A DNA stretch of 64,000 bases from Tahibacter soli (lineage in GTDB: Bacteria; Pseudomonadota; Gammaproteobacteria; Xanthomonadales; Rhodanobacteraceae): NCBI RefSeq assembly GCF_025717065.2, contig NZ_JAOVZO020000020.1, forward strand, positions 124,001 to 188,000, in the 5' to 3' direction. Of this stretch, positions 46,999-55,906 are shown piece by piece (positions within the stretch are counted from its first letter, which is position 1; each line of letters starts with the position of its first letter). A program made the translations under genes and the position numbers. The notes beneath the pieces are model-generated. The model saw nothing but the letters and a program-made list of their open reading frames with translations. It was not told the DNA's origin and ran no database searches.

Positions 46999-47237
46999 CG
47001 CCTGCGGCCCGGCAGCCCCGTTCGCGGGGCTGCCTTCGCGCGTCTTTCGCTTGCCGCGACACCGAGCGTCGCCGCATCTCGGCGCGTTTCTCCACCAAAA
47101 ACCAGCGGCGCGCGGCTATCGCATTCCGTCGCATGAAAATCACCGATCGCGACGCGCCGCCTCTCAAACGCCACCTCCCGCCCTCGCCCCGCCCCACCGC
47201 TCCGGCATACTCCGCGCAGAACCCGAGGGGGAGCCTC

Positions 47238-49001
47238 ATGTCGACCGACGCACCGCTGCCGCGCCCCGTGCGCCAGTTCATCGTTCTGCTCGCCCTGCTC
47301 CAGGGCCTGCTGCTCTACATCGCCGACTACGGCACCCGCAACGACTGGTGGCCGTTCAACGAACTCGGCGGCCGCGTGTGCTGGTACACGCTCGTTCTCG
47401 CGGTGCCCGGCGCGATGCTGCTGTCGGTGCGCGATCTCGCCGACCGGCGCTTCTGGCAGCACGCCGCGCTCGTCGCGATCGGCTTCGGCACGCTCGCCGC
47501 GTACGTCGCGTGGTCGGCGACCGGCGATCCCGCCATCGATTCGGGCGAGGTGCTCGGCCCGTTCGGCGTCACCGCCTGCATCGCGCTGTTCGTCGCGCTG
47601 CCGTATCTGCAGGCGCGCCTGGAACACGGCCGCTGGTGCGCGCCCTACGGCGACCTGTTCGAAAACGCGTGGCAGAACGCGATCACGCTCGCGCTGACCG
47701 GTCTCTTCGTCGGCATCGTCTGGGGCGTGCTCGCACTCTGGGGCGAATTGTTCAAATTGATCGGCATCCACTTTTTCGCCGACCTGTTCAAGGAACGCCC
47801 GTTCGCCTATCTCGCGACCGGCTGCATGGTCGGCCTCGGCATCCTCATCGGCCGCACGCAGCATCGCGCGGTGCAGATCGCGCGGCAGATCCTGCTCGCC
47901 ATCGGCAAGGGCCTCTTGCCGCTCCTCGCGCTCATCGCGCTGCTGTTCGTCGTCGCGCTGCCGTTCACCGGCCTCGAGGCGTTGTGGAAAACGAAGCGCG
48001 CGACCGCGATCCTCCTGTGGCTGATCGTGCTGATGATCGGCTTCGTCAACGCGGTGTACCAGGAAGGCGGCAAGGCCGCGCCGTATCCGCGGCCGCTGCG
48101 CCTCGCGGTGGAAGCCGCGCTCGTCACGCTGCCGGTCTACGCCGCGCTCGCGATCTACGCGCTGTGGCTGCGCTACGGCCAGTACGGCTGGACCGGCGAC
48201 CGCTTCATGGCGCTGCTGGTCGCGATCGTGCTCGCCGCGTACGCGGTCGGCTACGCGTGGTCGGTCGTGCGGCGGCAGACGTGGCAGCCGGCGTTCGGGC
48301 GCATCAACGTCGCGCTGTCGCTCGGCGTGATCGGCCTCGTCGTGCTGATGAACACGCCGCCGCTCGATCCGCATCGCATCGGCGTTTCGAGCCAGATGGC
48401 GCGGCTGCACACGCCCGGCGCGAAGCCGAACCTGCAGGACATCACGTATCTGCGCTTCGACGCGGGCCGGCGCGGCGTTGATTCGCTCAAGGCGCTGCGC
48501 GCGGAACCCGCGATCGCGAACGACACGTCGGTCGCGCAGCAGATCGACGAGAAGCTCGCACGCAAGAACCGCTGGGGCGTCGACGCGCAATCGCGCAAGA
48601 AGGCCGCGACGCTCGCCGAGGCGCGCGCGAACGTCACGCTCGCACCGGGCACCGAACCGCTCGACGATGCGTGGCTGCAGGCGCTGATCGACGCGCAGGA
48701 GACGCCGCCGTACAACTGCGTCGGCGGACCCGGCGAATGCATCGCGCTGAGCCCCGACCTCGACGCCGACGGCAAGTCCGAACGCCTGCTGTGCGATCTG
48801 CGCGAGGAATACAACGTCACCTGCGGCGTCTGGACGCTCGGCGACGGCCGCTGGCAGTCGGTCGGCAATCTGCGGTGGCAGACCTACGGCAACAAGAGTC
48901 ACCGGGTCCGCGAGGCGATCCGCGCCGGCAAGTTCGAGGTGAATCGCCGGCGCTGGTCGGACATCGTCGTCGCCGGCGATTCGGCGTCGGTCAGCCCGTA
49001 A
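47238..49001 (+). CDS. DUF4153 multi-spanning membrane protein
   Basis: 587 residues. About ten or eleven transmembrane segments lie in residues 10-385 (for example LLALLQGLLLYIADYG and ALLVAIVLAAYAVGYAWSVV), and a soluble C-terminal domain of about 200 residues follows (LDPHRIGVSSQMAR onward), probably periplasmic. The profile and the EGGKAAPYPRPLRL block fit DUF4153, a family of unknown function. The start at 47238 is preceded by GGGGGAGCC. It lies alone between the SymE gene and a convergent htpX. Confidence 0.75.
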   Translation: MSTDAPLPRPVRQFIVLLALLQGLLLYIADYGTRNDWWPFNELGGRVCWYTLVLAVPGAMLLSVRDLADRRFWQHAALVAIGFGTLAAYVAWSATGDPAIDSGEVLGPFGVTACIALFVALPYLQARLEHGRWCAPYGDLFENAWQNAITLALTGLFVGIVWGVLALWGELFKLIGIHFFADLFKERPFAYLATGCMVGLGILIGRTQHRAVQIARQILLAIGKGLLPLLALIALLFVVALPFTGLEALWKTKRATAILLWLIVLMIGFVNAVYQEGGKAAPYPRPLRLAVEAALVTLPVYAALAIYALWLRYGQYGWTGDRFMALLVAIVLAAYAVGYAWSVVRRQTWQPAFGRINVALSLGVIGLVVLMNTPPLDPHRIGVSSQMARLHTPGAKPNLQDITYLRFDAGRRGVDSLKALRAEPAIANDTSVAQQIDEKLARKNRWGVDAQSRKKAATLAEARANVTLAPGTEPLDDAWLQALIDAQETPPYNCVGGPGECIALSPDLDADGKSERLLCDLREEYNVTCGVWTLGDGRWQSVGNLRWQTYGNKSHRVREAIRAGKFEVNRRRWSDIVVAGDSASVSP

Positions 49002-49005
49002 GACG

Positions 49006-49034
49006 CCTGCCGCGCGCCCGAGGCGCGCGGCAGG
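49006..49034. terminator. stem-loop between convergent genes
   Basis: CCTGCCGCGCGCC and GGCGCGCGGCAGG form a 13-bp perfect stem with a CGA loop between the DUF4153 gene and htpX, probably serving both strands. There is no T-tract. Confidence 0.55.
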
Positions 49035-49049
49035 TATGCAACGTCGACG

Positions 49050-49913
49050 TTACGCGCCGCCGCCGCGCAGCGCCGCGATGCGCTCGTCGATCGGCGGGTG
49101 GCTGGCGAAGAGCTTGCCCCACGCGCCGGAGATGCCGAACGCGGCGATTTCCTTCGGCAGCGTGTTGGCGCCCTGTTCGCCGCCGAGGCGCTGCAGCGCC
49201 GAGATCATCGAGCCGCGGCCGGCGAGATTCGCGCCGCCCGCGTCCGCGCGAAATTCGCGGCGGCGCGAGAACCACGCGACGATGATCGACGCGCCGAGGC
49301 CGAGCAGGATCTGCGCCGCGAACGTCGCGACGAAATAGCCGATGCCGGGGCCGCCTTCGCGGCTGTTGCCGCGCAGATAGCCGTCGACGACCGAACCGAC
49401 GATGCGCGCGATGAACACGACGAACGTATTGAGCACGCCCTGCAGCAGCGTCATCGTCACCATGTCGCCGTTCGCGACGTGGCTGACCTCGTGGCCGAGC
49501 ACGGCCTCGACCTGCTGGCGGTCCATCTGCTGCAGCAGGCCCGTGCTGACCGCGACGAGCGCGCTGTTCTTGTTCATGCCGGTGGCGAACGCGTTCATCT
49601 CCGGCGCGTCGTAGATCGCGACCTCGGGCATGCCGATGCCCGCCTTTTCGGCCTGGCGGCGCACGGTGGTGTACAGCCACTGCTCCACTTCGTTCTGCGG
49701 CTGCGTGATGACGTGCGCACCGGTCGAACGCTTGGCCAGCCACTTCGACATCGCGAGCGAAATGAACGCGCCGCCCATGCCGATGACGGCCGACATGATG
49801 AGGAGGCTCTGCATGTCGCCGTTGCGGCCGGGATTGAGGCCCAGCACGCTCATGACGATGCTGAGCAGCAAGACGACGGCAAGGTTGGTGGCGATCAGTA
49901 GAAAAATACGCAT
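49050..49913 (-). CDS. htpX: membrane protease HtpX
   Basis: Zinc-dependent inner-membrane protease that works with FtsH in degrading misfolded membrane proteins. 287 residues, M48B. Two N-terminal transmembrane segments, then the catalytic [13 protein letters not shown] (HExxH), two more hydrophobic segments, and the third ligand in [21 protein letters not shown] is also typical. The start at 49913 gives [14 protein letters not shown], the standard N-terminus. Confidence 0.96.
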   Translation of the reverse strand: MRIFLLIATNLAVVLLLSIVMSVLGLNPGRNGDMQSLLIMSAVIGMGGAFISLAMSKWLAKRSTGAHVITQPQNEVEQWLYTTVRRQAEKAGIGMPEVAIYDAPEMNAFATGMNKNSALVAVSTGLLQQMDRQQVEAVLGHEVSHVANGDMVTMTLLQGVLNTFVVFIARIVGSVVDGYLRGNSREGGPGIGYFVATFAAQILLGLGASIIVAWFSRRREFRADAGGANLAGRGSMISALQRLGGEQGANTLPKEIAAFGISGAWGKLFASHPPIDERIAALRGGGA

Positions 49914-50019
49914 GGGCTGGACTCCGTCCTCGGTCGGGTTCTGGCTCGGTCGCACGAACCGGAGTATTTGGGTCGGCACAGCTTTACATCAAGCCCGTGA
50001 ACCGTGGCAGGCTTGCGAC

Positions 50020-50913
50020 ATGAGTTCACCGTCCCCGCCGTACCGCGGCCGCTTCGCACCGTCGCCGACCGGCCGCCTGCACTTCGGATCGCTGATTGCC
50101 GCGCTCGGCAGCTGGCTGCGCGCGCGCGCGGCGGGCGGCACGTGGCTGGTGCGCATTGAAGACATCGACCCGCCGCGCGAAGTGCCCGGCGCGGCCGACG
50201 ACATCCTGGCGACGCTCGCCGCGTTCGGCCTCGACCCGGACGAACCCGTGCTCTGGCAGCACGCGCGGACCGACGCCTACGACGCGGCGCTGGCGAGCTT
50301 GCGCGAGAACGATCTCGCGTTCGCCTGCTGGTGCAGCCGCGCCGACCTCGCCGCGCACGGCGGCCTCCACCACGGCGCCTGCGTCGCCGCGCCCGACGCG
50401 TCGCGCGCGCCGGCCTGGCGCGTACGCGCGCCGGCGCAGGTCGTCGCGTTTCGCGACGCGCTGGCCGGCGACTACGCGCAGCACCTGGCGAACGAGGCCG
50501 GCGATTTCGTGGTGCGGCGCGTGGAGGGCTTCTACGCGTACCAGCTCGCGGTCGTCGTCGACGATGCGTACCAGGGCATCACCGAAGTCGTGCGCGGCGC
50601 CGATCTGCTCGATTCGACGCCGCGGCAGATCTGGCTGCAGCGCGCGCTGGGCGTACCGACGCCGGCCTATCTGCACCTGCCGCTCGCGCTCGGCCCGGAC
50701 GGCCGCAAGCTCAGCAAGACCGACAGCGCGCGGCCGGTCGACGGCGACGATCCGCTGCCGGCGCTGCGCGCCGCGCTCGCGTTTCTCGGCCTGCCCGCGC
50801 CGCTGCTCGCCGCCGCGTCGTCGCCGCCGCGATTGCTGCGCACGGCGGTCGACCGCTTCGATCTCGCGAACGTACCGCGACCCGTGCTGCCCGTATCGGA
50901 ATCCGGACGCTGA
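50020..50913 (+). CDS. gluQ: glutamyl-Q tRNA(Asp) synthetase
   Basis: Attaches glutamate to queuosine in the anticodon of tRNA-Asp. 297 residues, resembling a glutamyl-tRNA synthetase catalytic domain without the anticodon-binding part. The HIGH-type motif is FAPSPTGRLHFGSL and the KMSKS-type loop reads RKLSKTDSA. A zinc site is indicated by CWCSRADL and a later Cys. The length and missing C-terminal domain separate it from GltX. Confidence 0.93.
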   Translation: MSSPSPPYRGRFAPSPTGRLHFGSLIAALGSWLRARAAGGTWLVRIEDIDPPREVPGAADDILATLAAFGLDPDEPVLWQHARTDAYDAALASLRENDLAFACWCSRADLAAHGGLHHGACVAAPDASRAPAWRVRAPAQVVAFRDALAGDYAQHLANEAGDFVVRRVEGFYAYQLAVVVDDAYQGITEVVRGADLLDSTPRQIWLQRALGVPTPAYLHLPLALGPDGRKLSKTDSARPVDGDDPLPALRAALAFLGLPAPLLAAASSPPRLLRTAVDRFDLANVPRPVLPVSESGR

Positions 50914-50931
50914 CGCACGCGCCGACCACCG

Positions 50932-50959
50932 ATGACGCGACATGCGCGTTGTGTAGAAT
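50932..50959 (+). promoter_or_regulatory. candidate sigma-70 promoter for phaB
   Basis: ATGACG (50932-50937) and TAGAAT (50954-50959) are separated by 16 bases, upstream of the phaB leader. The -10 matches five of six consensus positions. A 9-bp hairpin (50997-51005 with 51009-51017) lies in the predicted 5' UTR. Confidence 0.45.
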
Positions 50960-51035
50960 CGAGAAAGGTTTGCGGGGGAACCGTCGTACAGGGATGGCGG
51001 CCGGCATCGCCGGCCGCTCAAAAACGAGGCCAAGC

Positions 51036-51080
51036 ATGGCTGCACAAAAGCACGAACCAATCAACGGGAGTGGATCATGA
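51036..51080 (+). CDS. 14-codon upstream frame coupled to phaB
   Basis: ATG at 51036 with GAGG seven bases upstream encodes MAAQKHEPINGSGS and stops at TGA 51078-51080, which overlaps the phaB start by ATGA. It may couple or tune phaB translation. There is no evidence for a functional peptide, but the RBS and exact overlap make it better than chance. Confidence 0.4.
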   Translation: MAAQKHEPINGSGS

Positions 51081-51817
51081 CGTCACGCGTAGCACTGGTT
51101 ACCGGAGGCACGGGCGGCATCGGCTCGGCGATCGTCAAGAAATTGGCGTCGATGGGCCACAAGGTCGCGACCAACTATCGCGATCACGCGAGAGCGACCG
51201 CGTGGCAGGAAGCGCTGAAAAAGAGCGGCATCGACGTGACGCTCGTCGCCGGCGACGTGGCGAGCCCCGAATCGGCCGAGATCATGATCAACGAGCTGAA
51301 AGACACGCTCGGCCCGGTCGATATTCTCGTCAACAATGCCGGTATTACACGAGACACCACTTTCCACAAAATGAGCGCGGTGCAGTGGCAGGAGGTGATC
51401 AACACCAACCTCAACTCCTGCTTCAACGTGACGCGCCAGGTGATCGACGGCATGCGCGAGCGCAAGTGGGGCCGCATCATCCAGATCAGCTCGATCAACG
51501 GCCAGAAGGGCCAGTACGGCCAGGCGAACTACGCCGCGTCGAAGGCCGGCATGCACGGCTTCACGATCTCGCTCGCGCAGGAGAACGCGAAGTTCGGCAT
51601 CACGGTCAACACGGTGTCGCCGGGCTACGTCGGCACGGAAATGGTCATGGCCGTGCCCGAAGAAGTGCGCGCGAAGATCGCGGCGCAGATTCCGGTCGGC
51701 CGCCTGGGCTCGCCCGAGGAAATCGCCTACGCGGTCGCGTTCTTCATGCCCGACGAAGCGGCGTGGATCACCGGCGCGAACCTGTCGATCAACGGCGGGC
51801 ATTACATGGGTTGGTAA
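51077..51817 (+). CDS. phaB: acetoacetyl-CoA reductase
   Basis: NADPH-dependent reduction of acetoacetyl-CoA to (R)-3-hydroxybutyryl-CoA, the second step of polyhydroxybutyrate synthesis. 246 residues, classical SDR. The cofactor motif is TGGTGGIGSAI, NNAG is NNAGITRDTTF, the catalytic Ser is in ISSINGQKGQ and the YxxxK is YAASKAG. The C-terminus INGGHYMGW resembles the PhbB-specific NGGQYM. No phaA or phaC is adjacent. GGGAG lies upstream of the ATG, inside a short leader frame. Confidence 0.9.
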   Translation: MTSRVALVTGGTGGIGSAIVKKLASMGHKVATNYRDHARATAWQEALKKSGIDVTLVAGDVASPESAEIMINELKDTLGPVDILVNNAGITRDTTFHKMSAVQWQEVINTNLNSCFNVTRQVIDGMRERKWGRIIQISSINGQKGQYGQANYAASKAGMHGFTISLAQENAKFGITVNTVSPGYVGTEMVMAVPEEVRAKIAAQIPVGRLGSPEEIAYAVAFFMPDEAAWITGANLSINGGHYMGW

Positions 51818-51841
51818 CGGCCGGGGCTTATGACGTTGCAT

Positions 51842-51870
51842 GCCGGAGTCCGCCGCGCGCGGGCTCCGGC
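51842..51870 (+). terminator. stem-loop after phaB
   Basis: GCCGGAGTCCG and CGGGCTCCGGC form an 11-bp stem with one mismatch, 25 bases after the phaB stop. It has no strong T-tract. Confidence 0.45.
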
Positions 51871-51891
51871 GTCGTCGTGCGAGGGAAAGTC

Positions 51892-52902
51892 TTGAAGTTC
51901 CTGAAATCGCTGTTCGGCCGCAAGACCTCCGCGCACGAAACGCTCGTCGTTTCGGCGCCGCCGGTAAAGACGCTGCCAGACTGGTGCTGGACGCCCGATA
52001 CGACGATGCCGATCCCGAACTGGGATCTCGTCGAGCGCACCGCGCCAGACGACGCCGTCGCGCTCGGTGCGTTCTGGCGCGACGCCGCCGACGCGTGGCT
52101 GCAGGCGCTGTCGTTCAACCTCGGCGAAGGGTTCGCGATCGCCGGATCCGAACACTTCTTGCTGCTGTCGTCACTGTCGGCACGCCAGCGCAGACTCGCG
52201 ATCGACTTCAGCGAACGCGCGCACCGGAGAATTCTCAAGACGCTCGACGGCGTCGCTCGCGCGGCCGGCCATCGCCCGCACGTCGTCATCGTGTTCGACG
52301 ACATCGAGCAATACCACGAATACTTGCTGCACTACGTGCCCGACGAGGACGACAAAGCGATGTCGGCCGGCATGTTCATCAATCGCGGCTACGGTCACTA
52401 CATCTTCGTCAAGTCGGACCTCGATCGCATGGAGCCGATCGTTGCGCACGAGCTGACGCATGCACTGGTGTCGCACCTGCCGATTCCGCTGTGGCTCAAC
52501 GAAGGCACGGCGGTGAACACCGAGAAGCATCTCGTGCCGCATCTGGCGTCGCCGCGCAACGCACTGTATACGCCGCGCGAAATGGAACGACGCCACGCGA
52601 AATTCTGGAACGCGCGCACGATCCAGGAATACTGGGCCGGCACGTCGTTCCGCCGGCCCGACGAAGGCGCGGAGCTGTCGTACGACCTCGCCGAGCGCAT
52701 GGTGAAGCTGCTCGCCGAGGACTACCCGCGCTATCGCACGCTGCTCAATACGGCCGATGCCGAGGACGCCGGCGACGCGGCGCTGTTGCACGCGTACGGC
52801 TTCGATCTCACGCAGCTCGCCACGGCGATTCTCGGCGAGGGCCACTGGCGGCCGAGGCCCGACGCGTGGGACGAGCGCAGCGTCGAAACCGGCAACGCGT
52901 GA
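51892..52902 (+). CDS. cytoplasmic peptidase-MA-like zinc protein
   Basis: 336 residues from TTG at 51892, six bases after AGGG (an in-frame GTG at 51877 is possible). IVAHELTHALVSHLPIPLWL followed by NEGTAVN gives HExxH and a downstream Glu, the gluzincin layout of the peptidase-MA-like family. No signal peptide is visible, so the protein is either cytoplasmic or exported by another route. The substrate is unknown. It stands alone between the phaB terminator and the convergent trpR-like gene. Confidence 0.65.
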   Translation: MKFLKSLFGRKTSAHETLVVSAPPVKTLPDWCWTPDTTMPIPNWDLVERTAPDDAVALGAFWRDAADAWLQALSFNLGEGFAIAGSEHFLLLSSLSARQRRLAIDFSERAHRRILKTLDGVARAAGHRPHVVIVFDDIEQYHEYLLHYVPDEDDKAMSAGMFINRGYGHYIFVKSDLDRMEPIVAHELTHALVSHLPIPLWLNEGTAVNTEKHLVPHLASPRNALYTPREMERRHAKFWNARTIQEYWAGTSFRRPDEGAELSYDLAERMVKLLAEDYPRYRTLLNTADAEDAGDAALLHAYGFDLTQLATAILGEGHWRPRPDAWDERSVETGNA

Positions 52903-52920
52903 CGTTCCGGAAACGGCCGC

Positions 52921-53208
52921 TCAATCGCCGCTGTCGTCCGGAAAATGCTTGCGGAAATACGCGCGCACCTTCGGCGAATGCGTATTCGCCGCACCGCGAA
53001 TGACCTTGCTGATGCTGACGTTGGCGAGGCGCGCCACGTCGCGCTGGCTGTGCGTGCCGGCCGCGAGCAGGCTGTAGATGCGCACGCGGTCGCGCACGTC
53101 GCGGATTTCGCCGTCGGTCAGCAGCTGATCGAGCAGCCAGACCACCTCGTCGGCCGATTTGAGCGACGCGATGTGTTCGGCGAGTTTCGTGTACAGCGGA
53201 TCGCGCAT
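52921..53208 (-). CDS. trpR: Trp-repressor family regulator (TrpR/YerC-like)
   Basis: 95 residues. The helix-turn-helix reads THSQRDVARLANVSISKVIR, and the N-terminal helices (LVWLLDQLLT-like, here EVVWLLDQLLTDGEIRDVRD) match the Trp repressor fold. It lies 90 bases after trpG on the same strand, so the regulator follows its presumed targets trpE and trpG. TrpR-family repressors bind tryptophan and a palindromic operator. Whether this one uses tryptophan cannot be read from the sequence, and YerC-type members of unknown ligand are an alternative. Confidence 0.8.
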   Translation of the reverse strand: MRDPLYTKLAEHIASLKSADEVVWLLDQLLTDGEIRDVRDRVRIYSLLAAGTHSQRDVARLANVSISKVIRGAANTHSPKVRAYFRKHFPDDSGD

Positions 53209-53297
53209 GAGGTCTCGCAAGCCGGCGCCGCGCCGGTCTGCGTTCGAGCATACCCAACACCGCGGTGCGGCGATAGGAAGCACGCCCCGTTCGGGCG

Positions 53298-53912
53298 CTA
53301 CGCGGCAAGCGACGCGGTCGCGCCGCCGCCGCGCGCGTGGACTTCGATGAAGTTGCGGATGATCTCGAGCCCGTATTCCGTGCCGATGCTTTCGGGGTGG
53401 AACTGCACGCCTTCGATCGGCAGGCTTGCGTGGCGCAGGCCCATCAGATAACCGTCGGTATCCGATGTCGCCGTGGCGACGAGTTCGTTGCCGAGCGTTG
53501 CCGCATCGACGACGATCGAGTGATAGCGCATCGCGCGAAAGCCGCGCGGCACGTTGCGGAAGCAGCCCTTGCCGTCGTGCTCGACGCGGCTCGTCTTGCC
53601 GTGCATCAGGCGCTGCGCATAAGCCAGCGTCGCGCCGTAGTACAGGCCGATCGCCTGATGGCCGAGACACACGCCGAACACCGGCACGCGGCCCGCGTTG
53701 CGTTCGAGCAAGGCGAGATAGCCCGAGTCGCGCGGATGCCCCGGCCCGGGCCCCAGCAGCAGCACGTCGCAGCGCGAAGGGTCGATCGCGTCGACGAGGC
53801 CGGGTTCGTCCTTGCGCAGCACGCGCACGTCGCAGCCGAGGCGGCGCACGTAGTCGACGAGGATGTGCACGAAGCTGTCGTAAGCGTCGACGATGGTTAC
53901 GCGGCAGCGCAT
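53298..53912 (-). CDS. trpG: anthranilate synthase component II (glutamine amidotransferase)
   Basis: Supplies ammonia from glutamine to TrpE. 204 residues, class I amidotransferase. The nucleophile Cys is in FGVCLGHQAIG and the His/Glu pair in VQFHPESIGTEYG. LLGPGPGHPRDSG is the oxyanion-strand region. The start overlaps the trpE end by 16 bases. Such subunits can also serve PabB (amphibolic), but pairing with a TrpE-type partner favours tryptophan synthesis. Confidence 0.92.
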   Translation of the reverse strand: MRCRVTIVDAYDSFVHILVDYVRRLGCDVRVLRKDEPGLVDAIDPSRCDVLLLGPGPGHPRDSGYLALLERNAGRVPVFGVCLGHQAIGLYYGATLAYAQRLMHGKTSRVEHDGKGCFRNVPRGFRAMRYHSIVVDAATLGNELVATATSDTDGYLMGLRHASLPIEGVQFHPESIGTEYGLEIIRNFIEVHARGGGATASLAA

Positions 53913-55384
53913 GACAGTTCCTCTCCGGTGATGGCCCGGAACACCGAGCCGAGCTTCAGCAGCGTTTCGCGGTATTCGTTCTGCGGCACGGAATCGGCGA
54001 CGACGCCGGCCGACGCGCGCAGCGTGTACTCGCCGTCCGTGTGCACGGCGCTGCGGATGCACAGCGCGGTGTTGAGCCAGTCGGTGCCGATGCCGAGCAT
54101 GCCGACGAGGCCCGCGTACTGGCCGCGCGCGCTGTCTTCGATGGCCTCGATCAGTTCGACCGCGCGCACCTTCGGCGTGCCGGTCATCGTGCCGGCCGGA
54201 AACGTCGCGCGGATCGCGTCGTACTTGTCGCAGCCGGGCTTCAGGCGGCCGGTCGTGTTCGACACCATGTGGAACACGTGCGAGTACTCTTCGATCTGCA
54301 TCAGATCGTCGACGCGCAGCGAATCGGGCTCGCACACGCGGCAGATGTCGTTGCGGCACAGGTCGACCAGCATCAGATGCTCGGCCGTTTCCTTCTCGCT
54401 GCCGTGCAGCTCGCGCTCGGCGTCGGTGCGCGTGCGACCGCCGGCCTTGCCGACGGTGCCGGCGATCGGCCGCATGACGAGATCGCGGCCGTCGGTGCGA
54501 ATGAAGAGTTCGGGACTCGCGCCGACGATCGTCGCGCCGCCGGCGGCGAACAGATACATGTACGGCGACGGGTTCTGGCGGCGCAGCCGCGCGTACAGCG
54601 CGAGCGGCGTCAGCGCGGTTTCGACGCGCACCTTCTGGCCGATCTGGATCTGATAGACGTCGCCGACGCGGATGTGTTCGAGCGCGCGCTCGCACTTGGC
54701 GAGGTAGTCCGCCTCGCGCGTTTCGAAGCGCACGGCATAGCGCGGCGTCGGCTCGTCGCCGTCGCCCGGCAGGCCGCGCGCGGTTTCGCAGGTGCGCCCG
54801 ATCGCGCCGAGATCGACCGGCGCGTCGCCGTCGTAGCGGTAGTGCGTGAGCGTCGCCGAATGCGCGTCGATCGCGATCAGCGTGCGATACAGCGACAACG
54901 AAACTTCAGGCGTTCCTTCAACGACCTGCCGCGTACGCGGCACCGATTCGATATAGCGGATCGTGTCGTAGCCGAAATAACCGAACAGCGCGAGCGGTGC
55001 GGCGCCGTCGGACCGTTCGACGCGAAACGCCGATTCGAGTGCGCGCAGGAAATCCCAGATCTGCGCGCGTTCGGCGAGCGTGTAGTCGATGCCGGCGTCG
55101 CTCCGCGTCGACGCATAGTCTCGTAGTGTCGCCGCAACGGCGGCGAGCGGAACGGCATGGCCGGAAATCGCCACGCGTGTACCGTACACGTTCACGTCGA
55201 GCACGGGATCGAGCGCGATCAGCGACGAGCGAGCGTCGATCGAGTGGCGGCCGAGCGATTCGAACAGCGCGATGCGCGCAGCGTCGCGGCCGTCGAGCAG
55301 CGCGCGGTAGATCGGGAAGCCGCGTTCGAGCAGGCCGTCGGGCGGTAGTTGCAACGACCGTGTCGTCGCATGAAAGAGCGTCAT
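53897..55384 (-). CDS. trpE: anthranilate synthase component I
   Basis: Converts chorismate and ammonia to anthranilate. 495 residues from ATG 55384, which has CAGGG seven bases upstream; an upstream ATG at 55402 lacks an RBS. The chorismate-binding half reads VMRPIAGTVGKAGGRTRTD (PIAGT rather than the PIKGT of PabB), LMLVDLCRNDICRV and FPAGTMTGTPKVRA. The N-terminal part has feedback-type elements. trpG and a trpR-like gene follow. The rest of the trp pathway is not in the window. The phage remnant begins about 150 bases upstream. Confidence 0.93.
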   Translation of the reverse strand: MTLFHATTRSLQLPPDGLLERGFPIYRALLDGRDAARIALFESLGRHSIDARSSLIALDPVLDVNVYGTRVAISGHAVPLAAVAATLRDYASTRSDAGIDYTLAERAQIWDFLRALESAFRVERSDGAAPLALFGYFGYDTIRYIESVPRTRQVVEGTPEVSLSLYRTLIAIDAHSATLTHYRYDGDAPVDLGAIGRTCETARGLPGDGDEPTPRYAVRFETREADYLAKCERALEHIRVGDVYQIQIGQKVRVETALTPLALYARLRRQNPSPYMYLFAAGGATIVGASPELFIRTDGRDLVMRPIAGTVGKAGGRTRTDAERELHGSEKETAEHLMLVDLCRNDICRVCEPDSLRVDDLMQIEEYSHVFHMVSNTTGRLKPGCDKYDAIRATFPAGTMTGTPKVRAVELIEAIEDSARGQYAGLVGMLGIGTDWLNTALCIRSAVHTDGEYTLRASAGVVADSVPQNEYRETLLKLGSVFRAITGEELSCAAA

Positions 55385-55401
55385 CGGAAAGCCCTGATCC
55401 A

Positions 55402-55443
55402 TGTACCGGTACAACAGTACATACTGAGCACGACTCATGACAA
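55402..55443 (-). promoter_or_regulatory. candidate trpE promoter with overlapping operator palindromes
   Basis: On the minus strand TTGTCA (55443-55438) and TACTGT (55419-55414) are 18 bases apart. Overlapping and following the -10 are CAGTACATACTG (55415-55426, 5-bp arms) and the perfect palindrome TGTACCGGTACA (55402-55413). Three GTAC steps in 22 bases recall the GTACTAG half-sites of known trp operators. Confidence 0.4.
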
Positions 55444-55533
55444 GCGCGAGGGCGTCGATATGCGCAATCGGCATGTCCGCGCGCGGTACATGCGATGCTG
55501 CCGCTGTCCACAGCGCTCTATGCCGCAACGTCG

Positions 55534-55716
55534 TCAACGCTTCACCAGCAGCGCAGGTGTAGACGCTGCCCGGTCTCGCGTTCTATTGGTTCCAGACGCA
55601 CAACCGGACAGGGCCGATATCGACAGGCTCAAGATCAGGACGATCAGCCACGACGCGAGGCCACCAATCCGGCAGCGAGCGGTAGAACTGGTCGACGGCT
55701 TCGCGCTCTTGCTCAT
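55534..55716 (-). CDS. Rz1-like outer-membrane spanin lipoprotein
   Basis: 60 residues from ATG 55716 in a frame overlapping Rz. A lipoprotein signal is visible, WLIVLILSLSISALSGCASG, predicting lipidation at the Cys after LSG. A short Thr/Arg/Ala-rich tail follows. It starts inside Rz and ends 49 bases after the Rz stop, the classical embedded/extended Rz1 arrangement. With Rz it would link the inner and outer membrane at phage lysis. Confidence 0.75.
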   Translation of the reverse strand: MSKSAKPSTSSTARCRIGGLASWLIVLILSLSISALSGCASGTNRTRDRAASTPALLVKR

Positions 55717-55906
55717 AGCGGGCTCCGATGATTTGGCGGCGGGCGGTTTCCTTCTCGATCGCGGCGGCATCGGCGCGGACGGCCTTCAAATCGGCTTTGG
55801 CTTCACGCCAGCCGCGCGCGGTCCAACCGCCTGCGAAGCCTGCAGCGACGACCGCCGCCGCCAGCGCGTAGGAAACGAGAGGTTGTGAAAGCGTCGGGAG
55901 CTTCAT
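55583..55906 (-). CDS. Rz-like inner-membrane spanin
   Basis: 107 residues: one N-terminal transmembrane anchor (LVSYALAAAVVAAGFAGGW), then a coiled-coil periplasmic stretch (KADLKAVRADAAAIEKETAR) and a Pro/Trp-containing end. The ATG overlaps the stop of the transglycosylase remnant (ATGA). This is the typical i-spanin layout and the partner of the Rz1-like frame inside it. Confidence 0.75.
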   Translation of the reverse strand: MKLPTLSQPLVSYALAAAVVAAGFAGGWTARGWREAKADLKAVRADAAAIEKETARRQIIGARYEQEREAVDQFYRSLPDWWPRVVADRPDLEPVDIGPVRLCVWNQ

